From Tepidamorphus gemmatus (GTDB lineage: Bacteria; Pseudomonadota; Alphaproteobacteria; Rhizobiales; Tepidamorphaceae): a stretch of DNA of 64,000 nucleotides. The notes below the pieces were generated by a model. It saw only the letters and a list, made by a program, of their open reading frames with translations, searched no databases and was not told the origin of the DNA. Of this stretch, positions 8,880 through 17,849 are shown piece after piece. Positions within the stretch are counted from its first letter, which is position 1. The number at the start of each line of letters is the position of its first letter. A program made the translations under genes and the position numbers. The stretch covers positions 62,001-126,000 of the forward strand of contig NZ_SMAK01000003.1 of NCBI RefSeq assembly GCF_004346195.1, read 5' to 3'.

Positions 8880-10295
8880 CTACACGGCCGAGCGCCATTC
8901 GCGCACGTCGACGAAACGGCCGGCGATCGCTGCGGCCGCGGCCATCTGCGGCGAGACCAGATGGGTGCGGCCGCGGAATCCCTGCCTGCCCTCGAAATTG
9001 CGGTTCGACGTCGAGGCGCAGCGCTCCTCGGGAGCGAGCTTGTCGGCATTCATCGCCAGGCACATCGAGCATCCCGGCTCGCGCCAGTCGAAGCCGGCCG
9101 CCTTGAAAATCGCATCGAGCCCTTCGGATTCGGCCTGCTGCTTGACGAGCCCCGAACCGGGAACGACCCAGGCAACGACATCCGGATGCACCCTGTGGCC
9201 CTCGACGATCTTCGCCGCGGCACGCAGATCCTCGATCCGCGAATTGGTGCAGGAGCCGATGAAGACACGCTGCGGACGGATGTCGGTGATCCGCGTGCCA
9301 GGCGTCAGTCCCATGTATTTCAGCGCGCGGTGCTTGGCCGCCCGTCGGTTCTCATCGGCGATCTGATCGGGATCGGGCACGACCCCGGTGACGGAAACCA
9401 CGTCCTCCGGGCTGGTGCCCCAGGTCACCAGCGGCGGCAGGTTGCCGCCATCGAGACGGATCTCTCTGTCGAAATGCGCCCCATCATCGCTCGGCAGGCT
9501 CTCCCAGTAGGCCCGGGCCATGTCCCATGCCTTGCCCTTCGGCGCGCGCGGCCGACCCTCGATATAGGCGTAGGTCTTTTCGTCGGGGGCGACCAGACCG
9601 GCTCGGGCACCGGCCTCGATCGACATGTTGCAGACCGTCATGCGGCCCTCCATCGACATGTCGCGGAACACCTCGCCCGCATACTCGATGACATGGCCGG
9701 TGCCGCCGGCGGTGCCGATCTCGCCGATGATCGCCAGGATGACGTCCTTCGCGGTGACGCCCTCGGGCAGCCTGCCATCGACGATTACCCGCATGTTCTT
9801 TGCCTTGCGCTGGATCAGCGTCTGCGTGGCAAGCACGTGCTCGACCTCGGACGTGCCGATGCCATGTGCAAGCGCCCCGAACGCGCCGTGCGTCGAGGTG
9901 TGCGAGTCGCCGCAGACGATGGTCGTGCCCGGCAGCGTGAAGCCCTGCTCGGGCCCGATGACATGGACGATGCCCTGACGGACGTCGCGTTCGTTGAAGT
10001 AGTCGATGCCGAACTCGCGCGCGTTGACCGCCAGCGTCTCGACCTGCAGCGCGGATTCGGGATCGTCGATGCCGTGGCTGCGGTCGGTGGTCGGCACGTT
10101 GTGATCGACGACGGCGAGCGTCTTGTGCGGGGCGCGCACCTTGCGGCCGTTGACGCGCAGCCCCTCGAAGGCCTGCGGGCTCGTCACCTCGTGCACCAGA
10201 TGCCGGTCGATGTAGAGGATGCAGGTACCGTCCTCGGCCTCCTCGACCACATGGTCGTCCCAGATCTTGTCGTAGATGGTTCTCGGCTTGCTCAT
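8880..10295 (-). CDS. leuC: 3-isopropylmalate dehydratase large subunit
   Basis: A 471-residue aconitase-superfamily enzyme that isomerises 2-isopropylmalate to 3-isopropylmalate in leucine synthesis, acting with the small subunit LeuD. Iron-sulfur ligands are seen in [14 protein letters not shown] and in [11 protein letters not shown]. Other family motifs are [22 protein letters not shown] and [11 protein letters not shown]. The ATG at 10295 gives the standard N-terminus [12 protein letters not shown]; an upstream in-frame ATG would add ten residues. LeuD is not in this window, so the two subunits are encoded apart. The gene converges with the rightward glycosyltransferase across 144 bp. Confidence 0.97.
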   Translation of the reverse strand: MSKPRTIYDKIWDDHVVEEAEDGTCILYIDRHLVHEVTSPQAFEGLRVNGRKVRAPHKTLAVVDHNVPTTDRSHGIDDPESALQVETLAVNAREFGIDYFNERDVRQGIVHVIGPEQGFTLPGTTIVCGDSHTSTHGAFGALAHGIGTSEVEHVLATQTLIQRKAKNMRVIVDGRLPEGVTAKDVILAIIGEIGTAGGTGHVIEYAGEVFRDMSMEGRMTVCNMSIEAGARAGLVAPDEKTYAYIEGRPRAPKGKAWDMARAYWESLPSDDGAHFDREIRLDGGNLPPLVTWGTSPEDVVSVTGVVPDPDQIADENRRAAKHRALKYMGLTPGTRITDIRPQRVFIGSCTNSRIEDLRAAAKIVEGHRVHPDVVAWVVPGSGLVKQQAESEGLDAIFKAAGFDWREPGCSMCLAMNADKLAPEERCASTSNRNFEGRQGFRGRTHLVSPQMAAAAAIAGRFVDVREWRSAV

Positions 10296-10605
10296 GGCGT
10301 CTGTCCGTCGGGGGATGTCGTTCATGGAAACACTGCCGCGCGGCCTCCAGGTCCGCGCGATCGGCCGGACGAGCGGATCGTGGGTCCGCTCAAGCCTGCC
10401 CGAGCATGCTGTCGGAGGCGCGCATCGCCGCGTGGAAGCGCCATGGCAGCAGCGCATGGTCGTGCAGCGGCGCGGCGCCGGGACAGCCCGGAACCAGTCC
10501 GGCGCTGGCGCGCGTGCTGCCGGCAGGCTGCCGGAAGGGGCGACGATCAGTCTGCATGGCCGGCAAGATATGTCCGGCGCGCAGAAAGGGCAATGCGTCG
10601 CGGGT
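10296..10605. other. 310-bp gap upstream of leuC, no gene seen
   Basis: The stretch contains the leuC upstream region and the 3' side of the CynX-like gene. Open frames here on both strands look like GC-rich noise. I looked for a leucine-rich leader peptide with an attenuator hairpin and did not find one. Short complementary runs such as GCCGGCAGGCTGCCGG are present but too small to interpret. Confidence 0.4.
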
Positions 10606-11823
10606 TCATGAGGGCGTGAGGACGAGGCGCCTTCGTCCCGCGCCCCAGCCGGCCGCCATCGCCAGCGCGCAGATCGCGAGGAAGAACAGCGTCGGGGCCG
10701 TCCAGCCGCCGCTCGCCTCGCGCAACAGGCCGGCCCCGAACGGGCCGAATGCGGCAATCACGTAGCCGACGCTCTGGGCCATGCCGGACAGCTCCGTCGC
10801 GACGTGGCTGTCGGGGGCACGCAGCACGATCAGGATCAGCGCCGACCCGAGCGCCGCCCCGAGCCCGAGACCGTTGACGACCGCAAAGGCAGGGGCGAGC
10901 CCGTGCGGCGCATAGAGCAGACCGAGATAGCCCGCCACCGAAAGGCCGACCGAGGCGGCGACCACGCCGCGCTGATCGGCGAGGCGCGCGGCGATCGAGG
11001 GCACGACCAGCGCCGAGACGATCTGGGTGGCGATCGAGGCGGCGGAGATGTAACCGGCCCGGACAGGCGCCATGCCGCCCTCCTCGAGGATCAGCGGCAG
11101 CAGGGCTATGGTGATGTAGGCGAAGCAGGACTGCAGCCCCATGAAGGCCGTCACCTGCCAGGCCAGCGGATCGCGCCACAGCCGCCCGGGCCTTACCGGC
11201 GGCGGGGGCGGCGACTGGTGCGACAGGGCCTGCGGCAACCACGCCAGCGCCGCCACGAATGCCGGCAGCGCCCAGGCACCGAGCGACGATTGCCAGCTCC
11301 CCAGCACCGCCTGCAGGGGAACGGCGAACGCCGCGCCGGCGGCAGCGCCAAGACACAGCATCATCGTGTAGATGCCGGTCATCACGCCGGTCCGGCCCGG
11401 GAAGTCGCGCTTGACGATGGCCGGCAGCAGCACCTGGACGATGCCGATGCCGAGCCCGGCGAGCGTGGTCCCGACGATCAGCGAGACAAAGGGCCCGGCG
11501 CCCCGCACCGCGATCCCGGCGGCGAGCACGATGAGCATCGCGAGGATGACCCGCTCCGGCCCCAAGCGGCGCGCCAGCCATGCGGCGGCGGCGCCGAACA
11601 GGCCGAGGCAGAACAGCGGCACCATGGTCAGCGCCCCAGCGAGCGTCGTCTCGATGCCGTAGGCCGCCATGATCTGCGACAGCAGCGGACCCGGGCTGGT
11701 CAGCGCCGGGCGCAGGTTGAAGGCGATCATCGCGATGGCAAGCGCGAGCAGAACCGATGCCGTGCCAGCCGGGACTGGCTGAGGGTGTTCGGTCGTCGGC
11801 TCGGGCAGATCGGCGGGTGGCAT
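10606..11823 (-). CDS. CynX/NimT-type MFS transporter
   Basis: A 405-residue carrier with about 12 membrane segments. The first helix [19 protein letters not shown], with Arg-Pro-Ala after an Asn-Leu, is diagnostic of the CynX/NimT branch (cyanate and 2-nitroimidazole transporters). The central loop is proline-rich ([15 protein letters not shown], about residues 200-215). The actual substrate is unknown, because most members of this branch are uncharacterised. The ATG at 11823 gives a cytoplasmic N-terminus of about 25 residues. It lies downstream of rplS, with a strong terminator in between, so it probably has its own promoter. Confidence 0.85.
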   Translation of the reverse strand: MPPADLPEPTTEHPQPVPAGTASVLLALAIAMIAFNLRPALTSPGPLLSQIMAAYGIETTLAGALTMVPLFCLGLFGAAAAWLARRLGPERVILAMLIVLAAGIAVRGAGPFVSLIVGTTLAGLGIGIVQVLLPAIVKRDFPGRTGVMTGIYTMMLCLGAAAGAAFAVPLQAVLGSWQSSLGAWALPAFVAALAWLPQALSHQSPPPPPVRPGRLWRDPLAWQVTAFMGLQSCFAYITIALLPLILEEGGMAPVRAGYISAASIATQIVSALVVPSIAARLADQRGVVAASVGLSVAGYLGLLYAPHGLAPAFAVVNGLGLGAALGSALILIVLRAPDSHVATELSGMAQSVGYVIAAFGPFGAGLLREASGGWTAPTLFFLAICALAMAAGWGAGRRRLVLTPS

Positions 11824-11865
11824 GGTGCCTGCCGGTCGAAGAGGGGATGTCTTGCTGCGGCGGGA

Positions 11866-11897
11866 CCAACAAAACGGGCGGCTCGATGGCCGCCCGT
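11866..11897 (-). terminator. Intrinsic terminator of the rpsP-rplS cluster
   Basis: On the leftward strand a perfect 9-bp stem (ACGGGCGGC at 11874-11882 with GCCGCCCGT at 11889-11897, 6-base loop) is followed directly by TTTTGTT. It begins 29 bp after the rplS stop codon. The structure and T-run make this the clearest Rho-independent terminator in the window. Confidence 0.85.
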
Positions 11898-11926
11898 GAT
11901 GTCTCCCGGAAATCGGAGTAGGATGG

Positions 11927-12598
11927 TCAGTCCTTCTGCTCGGCCGGAATCTCGTCCTGCGTCGACTCCGCGACCAGCGTGCGCGCCTGGCCGATCCAGT
12001 CCTCGCGCTCGATGCGGCCCTTGAAGTCGAGAACCTCGTCGACCCTCGCGATGTCCTCGTCGGAGAAGTTGGCGATCTGCTCGAACTTGTAGATGCCGAG
12101 CTTGTTGAGCTTCTCGGCCAGCACCTCGCCGACACCGTTGATACGGGTCAGGTCGTCGGGCTGGCCCTTCGGCCTGGAAAAGATCGGCTTCAATTCGGTC
12201 TGGGTATCCGTCTTTCCGGCGCCCTTGGCGCTGGCACGATTGTCGACGCGCTCGGCGATGCGGGCCGACTTGCCGCGACGCTCGCGCAGATAATAGAGCT
12301 TCGCCCGGCGAACCTTGCCCTGCCGCTTCACCTCGATCGACTCGATGTTCGGCGAGTAGATCGGGAACACGCGCTCGACGCCCTCGCCATAGGAGATCTT
12401 GCGGACGGTGAAGCTCTCGTTGATGCCATGGCCGCCGCGGGCGATGCAGATGCCCTCATAGGCCTGCACGCGGGTGCGCTCGCCCTCGACGATGCGCACA
12501 TTGACCCTGAGCGTGTCGCCCGGACGGAATTCCGGGACGGCGCGGCTGGCGGCGAGGCGGTCGGCCTGCTCTTTCTCGATCTGCTGGAGAATGTTCAT
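11927..12598 (-). CDS. rplS: 50S ribosomal protein L19 with C-terminal helix-hairpin-helix-like extension
   Basis: Residues 1-117 are a complete L19 ([65 protein letters not shown]), which sits at the 30S-50S interface. L19 normally ends near residue 115-130, but this protein has 223 residues. After a polar linker (118-147), residues 148-209 form a second domain, with [20 protein letters not shown] and [15 protein letters not shown]. This resembles the small helix-hairpin-helix module that, from my knowledge of the families, is appended to L21 and to NuoE in some alphaproteobacteria. The role of the module is unknown. The gene is the last of the leftward rpsP-rimM-trmD-rplS cluster, 75 bp after trmD, and is followed by a strong terminator. 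Confidence 0.96.
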   Translation of the reverse strand: MNILQQIEKEQADRLAASRAVPEFRPGDTLRVNVRIVEGERTRVQAYEGICIARGGHGINESFTVRKISYGEGVERVFPIYSPNIESIEVKRQGKVRRAKLYYLRERRGKSARIAERVDNRASAKGAGKTDTQTELKPIFSRPKGQPDDLTRINGVGEVLAEKLNKLGIYKFEQIANFSDEDIARVDEVLDFKGRIEREDWIGQARTLVAESTQDEIPAEQKD

Positions 12599-12673
12599 GT
12601 CGGTCTGTCCTTCAAAGTCTGCGCGTCGTCGGGCCAGCCTGTCTGAGCCAGCTGCGCTTGAGTTGCCCTGCGT

Positions 12674-13399
12674 CTACTTGAAACCTTGCGAATTGTCGAT
12701 ACGGCCGCCGGCCCGGGCGGCCCACAGATCGGGACGCCGCTCGCGGGTGATGCGCTCGGCCTCGGCGCGCCGCCAGCGGGCAATGCGGCCATGGTCGCCG
12801 GAGACGAGCACCTCGGGAATCGGCCGACCTTCCCAGACCTGCGGCCGGGTGTAGTGCGGATATTCCAGAAGCCCGTTCTCGAAGCTCTCCTCGCTGCCGG
12901 ACGCCTGCGCGCCCATCACGCCGGGAAGGAGACGGACGCAGGCATCCAGCAGCACCATCGCGGCGATCTCGCCACCCGACAGCACGAAGTCGCCGATCGA
13001 GACCTCCTCGAGCGCGCGCGCCTCGACGACGCGCTCGTCGACTCCCTCGAAGCGGCCGCAGACCAGCACCGCGCCCGGTCCCTCGACAAGCTCCCGCACG
13101 CGCGCCTGGGTCAGCGGTCGGCCGCGCGGGGTGAGCAGCAACCTCGGCCGATCGATGCCGCCGGCAGCGGCCGCGTCGATCGCCGCGGCGACGACATCGG
13201 GCTTCATCACCATCCCGGGACCGCCGCCGGCCGGCGTGTCGTCGACACTGCGATGGCGGTCGGTGGCGAAGGCGCGGATGTCGATCACGTCGAGCCGCCA
13301 GCGGCCGGCTTCGAGCGCGCGGCCGGCGAGCGCATGGCCAAGCGGCCCGGGAAACATCCCCGGGTAGATCGTCAGCACGGTGGCCTGCCAGCCGTTCAT
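12674..13399 (-). CDS. trmD: tRNA (guanine-N1)-methyltransferase
   Basis: A 241-residue SPOUT-family enzyme that methylates G37 next to the anticodon of tRNAs reading CNN codons, and so prevents +1 frameshifting. Motifs seen are [43 protein letters not shown] (the knotted SAM-binding region) and [19 protein letters not shown] with the catalytic-domain linker. The ATG at 13399 overlaps the end of rimM by 4 bp (13396-13399), indicating translational coupling in the ribosomal cluster. Length and domain order are normal. Confidence 0.97.
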   Translation of the reverse strand: MNGWQATVLTIYPGMFPGPLGHALAGRALEAGRWRLDVIDIRAFATDRHRSVDDTPAGGGPGMVMKPDVVAAAIDAAAAGGIDRPRLLLTPRGRPLTQARVRELVEGPGAVLVCGRFEGVDERVVEARALEEVSIGDFVLSGGEIAAMVLLDACVRLLPGVMGAQASGSEESFENGLLEYPHYTRPQVWEGRPIPEVLVSGDHGRIARWRRAEAERITRERRPDLWAARAGGRIDNSQGFK

Positions 13400-13965
13400 T
13401 TGGTTCCGTCCTGCTGCCTCCCGCCGTTGCCCGGCGGTCCGTCGTCGAGTAGTCCTGCCGGTGGATCGACCACCAGCCGCCCGCCCTTCACGTCCACCAC
13501 CGGAACCACCGCCCGCGTGAACGGCAGGTAGGCGGTGCGCCGCGATCCGGCGAGCCTCAGTTCGAGAAGATCGCCACCGCCGAAATCCTGCACGGCGAGA
13601 ACCGTGCCGAGGAGGAGGCCATCTGCCGTCTCGGCCCTGAGCCCGATCAGGTCGGCGTGGTAGAACTCGTCCTCGGCCGGCTCGGGCAGCCTGTCGCGGG
13701 CGACGTAGAGCCGCCGGTTCCTCAGGGCCTCGGCGGCGTTCCGGTCGGTGATGCCCTCGAACGTCGCGATGACGACGTTCTTGCCCGGCCGCACCGCCTT
13801 CACCTCCAACCGGCGACCGTCCTCGGTCTCCAGCGGCCCGTAGGCGCCGAGATCGAGCGGATCCTGCGTGTGACTCGCGACCCGGACCTCGCCGCGCACT
13901 CCATGCGGGGCGCCGACAACGCCGACGCAGACACGCGCGCCAGCCTCTGCCCCAGCCTCTGCCAT
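13396..13965 (-). CDS. rimM: 16S rRNA processing / 30S maturation factor RimM
   Basis: A 189-residue cytoplasmic protein that helps mature the head of the 30S subunit and binds S19. The N-terminal RimM domain has [15 protein letters not shown] and the C-terminal PRC-barrel-like part has [10 protein letters not shown] and [26 protein letters not shown]. The last 20 residues ([12 protein letters not shown] and beyond) are a low-complexity tail. It lies between rpsP (40 bp away) and trmD (4-bp overlap), as in most bacteria. The ATG at 13965 gives a start with several Ala and Glu residues before the conserved core. Confidence 0.95.
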   Translation of the reverse strand: MAEAGAEAGARVCVGVVGAPHGVRGEVRVASHTQDPLDLGAYGPLETEDGRRLEVKAVRPGKNVVIATFEGITDRNAAEALRNRRLYVARDRLPEPAEDEFYHADLIGLRAETADGLLLGTVLAVQDFGGGDLLELRLAGSRRTAYLPFTRAVVPVVDVKGGRLVVDPPAGLLDDGPPGNGGRQQDGTK

Positions 13966-14005
13966 AGCCGTTCAGTCCGCAAATGGCCGATCGTCGCTGC
14001 GGGCG

Positions 14006-14377
14006 TCAGCCGGCTGCGGCCTCCCCGGCGGAGCGGGCCTCTTCCTCGGCCATGCGCTTGGCCTCGATACGTTCCTGCGCCTTCTTGCCCGGAAGACCCT
14101 TGATCGGGTTGTTGCGGGCCGGCCGCTTGGCAATGCCGGCCGCATCCAGGAAGCGCAGCACCCGATCGGTCGGCTGGGCGCCCTTGGCAAGCCATTCCTT
14201 GGCCTTCTCGACGTCGAGCACCACACGCTCGGCATGGTCGCGCGCGAGCAGCGGATTGAAGGTGCCGATCTTCTCGATGAAACGACCGTCGCGCGGAGCC
14301 CGGGCGTCCGCCACGACGATGCGGTAGAAGGGCCGCTTCTTGGCGCCGCCGCGAGCCAGTCTGATCTTCAGTGCCAT
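14006..14377 (-). CDS. rpsP: 30S ribosomal protein S16
   Basis: A 123-residue ribosomal protein starting [20 protein letters not shown], the classic S16 N-terminus, followed by [15 protein letters not shown] and [12 protein letters not shown]. The core ends near residue 85; the remaining residues are a charged, alanine-rich tail ([15 protein letters not shown]) that is common in alphaproteobacteria. It is the first gene of the leftward rpsP-rimM-trmD-rplS cluster. The 247-bp space between it and ffh shows no other gene and probably contains a promoter, although I cannot point to one. Confidence 0.97.
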   Translation of the reverse strand: MALKIRLARGGAKKRPFYRIVVADARAPRDGRFIEKIGTFNPLLARDHAERVVLDVEKAKEWLAKGAQPTDRVLRFLDAAGIAKRPARNNPIKGLPGKKAQERIEAKRMAEEEARSAGEAAAG

Positions 14378-14624
14378 ATGGTCCGTTCCTCTTCTCGTCC
14401 AGTTCCAGTTGCGCTTGTGTCCGGCATCGGCCGGCAGATCATGGCGATCGTCACAGATCCCTGGCCGTGCGTTCCGTTTCCCTTCCCGGCCATACCGGCC
14501 GGGCGAGCCGGGCGCGCAGGAGCCGTAGTCGGGATGCCACTGCCCGGTCGGCTGTGCCCCTCCCATCCCGGATCGCCACTGACGCGATGTCCGCAATGGC
14601 CGGCAGAAACGACGATCCTCGCCA

Positions 14625-16148
14625 TCACTTCTTTGCCGGTCCCTTGGGAAAGCCGGGCAGACCGGGCAACCCGCCGGGGCGCCCGAGGCCGGGGGGCAGG
14701 CCGCCGCCGAGGCCCGGCAGACCCTGCGGCAGCTTCGGCAGCGGCGGCAGCCCCTTCGGCAACTCGCCGCCCGGAGCCAGCGCCGCCAGCTCCTCGGGCG
14801 ACGGCATCGAGCCGCCGCCGATCCCGAACAGCCTGCCGAGGCCGCCCTTGCCCTTGCCCATCGCCTTCATCACGTCGGCCATCTGGCGGTGCATCTTGAG
14901 CAGCCGGTTGACATCCTCGACACGGGTGCCGGAGCCCGCGGCGATGCGCTTCTTGCGGCTTGCCTTGATGATCTCCGGCCTGCGCCGCTCCTCGCGGGTC
15001 ATGGAGGAGATGATCGCCGCCTGGCGCTTGAGAACACGGTCGTCGAGATTGGCGGCGTCGAGCTGCCGCTTCATCTTCCCGATGCCGGGGATCATGCCGA
15101 GCACGCCCTGCATGCCGCCGATCCGCTGCATCTGCCTGAGCTGCTCGGCCAGGTCGTCGAGATCGAAGGCGCCCTTGCGCATCCTCTCGGCGATCGCTCT
15201 GGCCTTCTCGGCGTCGATCGATTCCGCGGCCTTCTCGACCAGGCTGACGATATCGCCCATGCCGAGAATGCGACCGGCGATGCGGCCGGGATGGAACTCC
15301 TCGAGCTGGTCGAGCTTCTCGCCGGTGCCCACGAGCTTGATCGGCTTGCCGGTCACGGCGCGCATCGACAGCGCCGCGCCGCCGCGCCCGTCGCCGTCGA
15401 GACGGGTCAGCACGATGCCGGTCAGCGACAGCCGCTCGTCGAAGGCGCGCGCGAGGTTCACCGCATCCTGGCCGGTCAGCGCATCGGCGACCAGAAGCAC
15501 CTCGTGCGGCCGGGCGGCGGCCTCGATCTCGGCCATCTCCGCCATCAGCGCCTCGTCGACGAACTGGCGGCCGGCGGTATCCAGCATCACCACGTCGTAG
15601 CCGCCGAGCCGGGCCGCCTGCATGGCGCGATGGGCGATCTGCACCGGCGTCTGGCCGGCCACGATCGGCAGCGTGTCGACCGAGATCTGCTCGCCGAGCA
15701 CCCTGAGCTGCTCCTGCGCGGCCGGGCGGCGGGTATCGAGCGAGGCCATCAGCACCTTGCGCTTCGAGCGCTCGGCCAGTCGCTTGGCGATCTTGGCGGT
15801 CGTCGTCGTCTTGCCCGATCCCTGCAGGCCGACCATCATGATCGCAACCGGTGGCGGTGCATTGAGGTCGATGGCCTCGGCATCCGAGCCGAGCGTCTCG
15901 ACCAGCACGTCGTGGACGATCTTGACGACCATCTGGCCGGGGGTGACCGATTTCACCACCTCGGCGCCGACCGCGCGCTCGCGCACCTTGTCGGTGAAGC
16001 CGCGCACCACCTCCAGCGCGACATCGGCCTCCAGCAGCGCACGGCGCACCTCGCGCAGGGCCGCCTGCACGTCGGCGTCCGACAGTGCGCCGCGCCGCGT
16101 CAGGGCGTCGAGAATGCCGGAGAGGCGCTCCTGCAGGCTCTCGAACAT
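14625..16148 (-). CDS. ffh: Signal recognition particle protein Ffh
   Basis: A 507-residue SRP54 GTPase that binds the 4.5S RNA and signal peptides of nascent membrane proteins and docks with FtsY. The N domain (1-90) is followed by the G domain with [33 protein letters not shown] and [14 protein letters not shown]. The M domain follows ([39 protein letters not shown]). The last 60 residues are an unusually Pro-Gly-Leu-rich repeat-like tail (for example [20 protein letters not shown]). The ATG at 16148 gives the standard start [13 protein letters not shown]. FtsY is encoded in the same window at 22113-23141. Confidence 0.97.
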   Translation of the reverse strand: MFESLQERLSGILDALTRRGALSDADVQAALREVRRALLEADVALEVVRGFTDKVRERAVGAEVVKSVTPGQMVVKIVHDVLVETLGSDAEAIDLNAPPPVAIMMVGLQGSGKTTTTAKIAKRLAERSKRKVLMASLDTRRPAAQEQLRVLGEQISVDTLPIVAGQTPVQIAHRAMQAARLGGYDVVMLDTAGRQFVDEALMAEMAEIEAAARPHEVLLVADALTGQDAVNLARAFDERLSLTGIVLTRLDGDGRGGAALSMRAVTGKPIKLVGTGEKLDQLEEFHPGRIAGRILGMGDIVSLVEKAAESIDAEKARAIAERMRKGAFDLDDLAEQLRQMQRIGGMQGVLGMIPGIGKMKRQLDAANLDDRVLKRQAAIISSMTREERRRPEIIKASRKKRIAAGSGTRVEDVNRLLKMHRQMADVMKAMGKGKGGLGRLFGIGGGSMPSPEELAALAPGGELPKGLPPLPKLPQGLPGLGGGLPPGLGRPGGLPGLPGFPKGPAKK

Positions 16149-16516
16149 CGCGTGGTGTTCCTTCGCTGTATCCACCGGCACCCGGAGGCGGGCGCCGCTC
16201 GAATTCAAGACCTGCGCGAACCGACCGCCCGGGCGATCCGGCCGCGCATGTTCTCCCGACCGTCGGATCGAACCCGTCCGTGCAAACGACGACGACACCC
16301 GCGGGCGAAAACTCGCTGGCGGGTGTCGACCCCTCGCGCCCCGTGTGCGCAGCGGCCGTGCCGGACGTCTGTCTCAGTCAAGAGATGGCGCGGAGATACG
16401 CCGCGCGGGGATAAGAGTCAAGGAATGGGCCGTTCCCTGTCGACCCGAGGCTGTCACGGAAGTCGGCGGGTCGCAAGGTAAGTCATCTGCGCCGCCCCCG
16501 GATCCGGACCCGTTCC
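16149..16516. other. 368-bp gap with a long hairpin, no gene seen
   Basis: This stretch lies between the stop of the leftward hydrolase gene and the start of ffh. It holds one strong inverted repeat: GACACCCGC at 16294-16302 pairs with GCGGGTGTC at 16319-16327, and inside the loop GCGA and TCGC can pair around AAAC. No T-run follows on either strand. It could be the hydrolase terminator or a leader element of ffh. I see no coding sequence. It does not look like the 4.5S RNA, because the conserved SRP-RNA tetraloop and asymmetric loops are not recognisable. Confidence 0.4.
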
Positions 16517-17392
16517 CTACGGCCCCAACAACCCATCCAGCGTCTCCACCGACTCCTCCACCAGCCCGAACAGGAACTCCGTCAGCGCTTCCCAGGCGCC
16601 GTGTTCCATCAGCGTGTCGTGAGTCGCCTCGGGGAAGACGTAGAGGCTGGCGAAGCCGGCATTGACGGTGGCGAGCTGTTCGGCAAAGCGAGCAGGCGTC
16701 ACGGTGTCCTTCGCCCCGGCGAGCAGCAGGATCGGCGCATGGACATCGGCGAGCCGCGAGCCGGTGTCGAACTTCGTGCGCACCATCCACAGCGGCACCG
16801 GCGAGCGGGTCCGGTTGCGAACGACCGCGCCGAACGAGGTGAACGGCGCCTCGAGGACGAGCGCGCGCGGCTGGGTGCGCGCGGCGAGGTAGCTGGCAAT
16901 ACCGGTGCCCATCGAGTAGCCGTAGAGCACGATGCCGTCGGGGGCGAGGCCGTCGGCGCCGAGCCGCAGCAGCAGGTCGGTGGCGTCCTCGTAGAGCCGG
17001 CGCTCGCTCGGTCGGCCGGGATTGCCGCCATAGCCGCGGTAGCCTGCCAGAACGAGCCCGTACCCCTGTTCGGCAAGCTGGAACAGATGGGCGGGCTTGC
17101 GCACCAGGTCGCCCGCACGGCCGGGAAAGTAGACGATGACCGGCTTGCGCGGGGCCGGCGCGTGGTACCAGGAGCGCAGCACCAGCCCGTCGCGGGTTGT
17201 CACGTCGATCGGCTTCAGCGTGACCGCGGATTCGAGCTCCAGGATGTTGAGCACGACCCGTTCGCGGAACAGGATCAGCTCCGGAACGGTCTGGAAGGCG
17301 ACGCCGAGGGCGGCGGCAACCGCCGCCAGGCCGCCGACCAGCCAGTTCAGCGCCCGCCTTGCGCGCCGACGCGCCCGTTGCGGCTGCGACAT
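16517..17392 (-). CDS. Membrane-anchored alpha/beta hydrolase
   Basis: A 291-residue protein. A basic N-terminus (RARRRARRALN) precedes one hydrophobic segment (about 17-40, LVGGLAAVAAALGVAFQ), so it is probably anchored in the inner membrane with the catalytic domain outside the cytoplasm. The alpha/beta-hydrolase fold shows the oxyanion strand VIVYFPGRAGD, the nucleophile elbow YGYSMGTGIAS, the acid in LAGAKDTVTP and the histidine in EATHDTLMEHG. It resembles the bem46/ABHD13-like serine hydrolases, whose substrates are mostly unknown. The ATG at 17392 is preferred to one at 17443 because GGACGG lies upstream and the longer version adds a polar stretch. Confidence 0.82.
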   Translation of the reverse strand: MSQPQRARRRARRALNWLVGGLAAVAAALGVAFQTVPELILFRERVVLNILELESAVTLKPIDVTTRDGLVLRSWYHAPAPRKPVIVYFPGRAGDLVRKPAHLFQLAEQGYGLVLAGYRGYGGNPGRPSERRLYEDATDLLLRLGADGLAPDGIVLYGYSMGTGIASYLAARTQPRALVLEAPFTSFGAVVRNRTRSPVPLWMVRTKFDTGSRLADVHAPILLLAGAKDTVTPARFAEQLATVNAGFASLYVFPEATHDTLMEHGAWEALTEFLFGLVEESVETLDGLLGP

Positions 17393-17543
17393 TCCGCGTC
17401 CGTCCCGTTGCCCTGCATGACTGCGCGATCCGTCCGGTCCCATCCGGTTGAAGGTAGACGGGACCGGCTTGACGGAAACTGTCGCACGGCGACCAGACCG
17501 CGGCCAGTGCTTCCTTCGCAGGGGGGCGGCGATCGTCGGGACT

Positions 17544-17825
17544 TCAGCGGCGGCGGAAATTGCCGGCGCCGGCGCGGCGCTGGCCCGGCGCCGGGGTCGG
17601 CCCGCCGGTGCGGTGACGGAAGTTGATGCGTCCGCGTTCCAGATCGTAGGGGCTCATCTCGACGGTAACCCGGTCGCCGGCGATGGTGCGGATGCGGTGC
17701 TTGCGCATCTTGCCTGCCGCGTAGGCGAGGATCTCGTGGTCGTTGTCGAGCTTCACCCGGAAATTGCCGTCTGGGAGCACCTCGGTGACGGTCCCCTCGA
17801 ATTCCAGCATTTCTTCCTTGGCCAT
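17544..17825 (-). CDS. infA: Translation initiation factor IF-1, C-terminally extended
   Basis: A 93-residue OB-fold protein that binds the 30S A site during initiation. The core [36 protein letters not shown] and [19 protein letters not shown] is complete, but the protein continues about 20 residues beyond the usual 72 with an Arg-Gly-Pro-rich tail ([17 protein letters not shown]). From general knowledge, some rhizobia have a second, longer IF-1 copy, and this may be it. It sits 24 bp behind the DEAD-box helicase gene in the same direction, so the two are probably co-transcribed. Confidence 0.93.
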   Translation of the reverse strand: MAKEEMLEFEGTVTEVLPDGNFRVKLDNDHEILAYAAGKMRKHRIRTIAGDRVTVEMSPYDLERGRINFRHRTGGPTPAPGQRRAGAGNFRRR

Positions 17826-17849
17826 GCCTGTTGCCTTTCCGTCGTTTCG

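Noticed and set aside
10296-10605. Leucine leader peptide and attenuator before leuC
   Set aside because: No short frame with a run of leucine codons and no terminator/antiterminator pair was found.
16149-16516. 4.5S (SRP) RNA gene next to ffh
   Set aside because: The hairpin lacks the conserved tetraloop and symmetric/asymmetric loops of bacterial SRP RNA.
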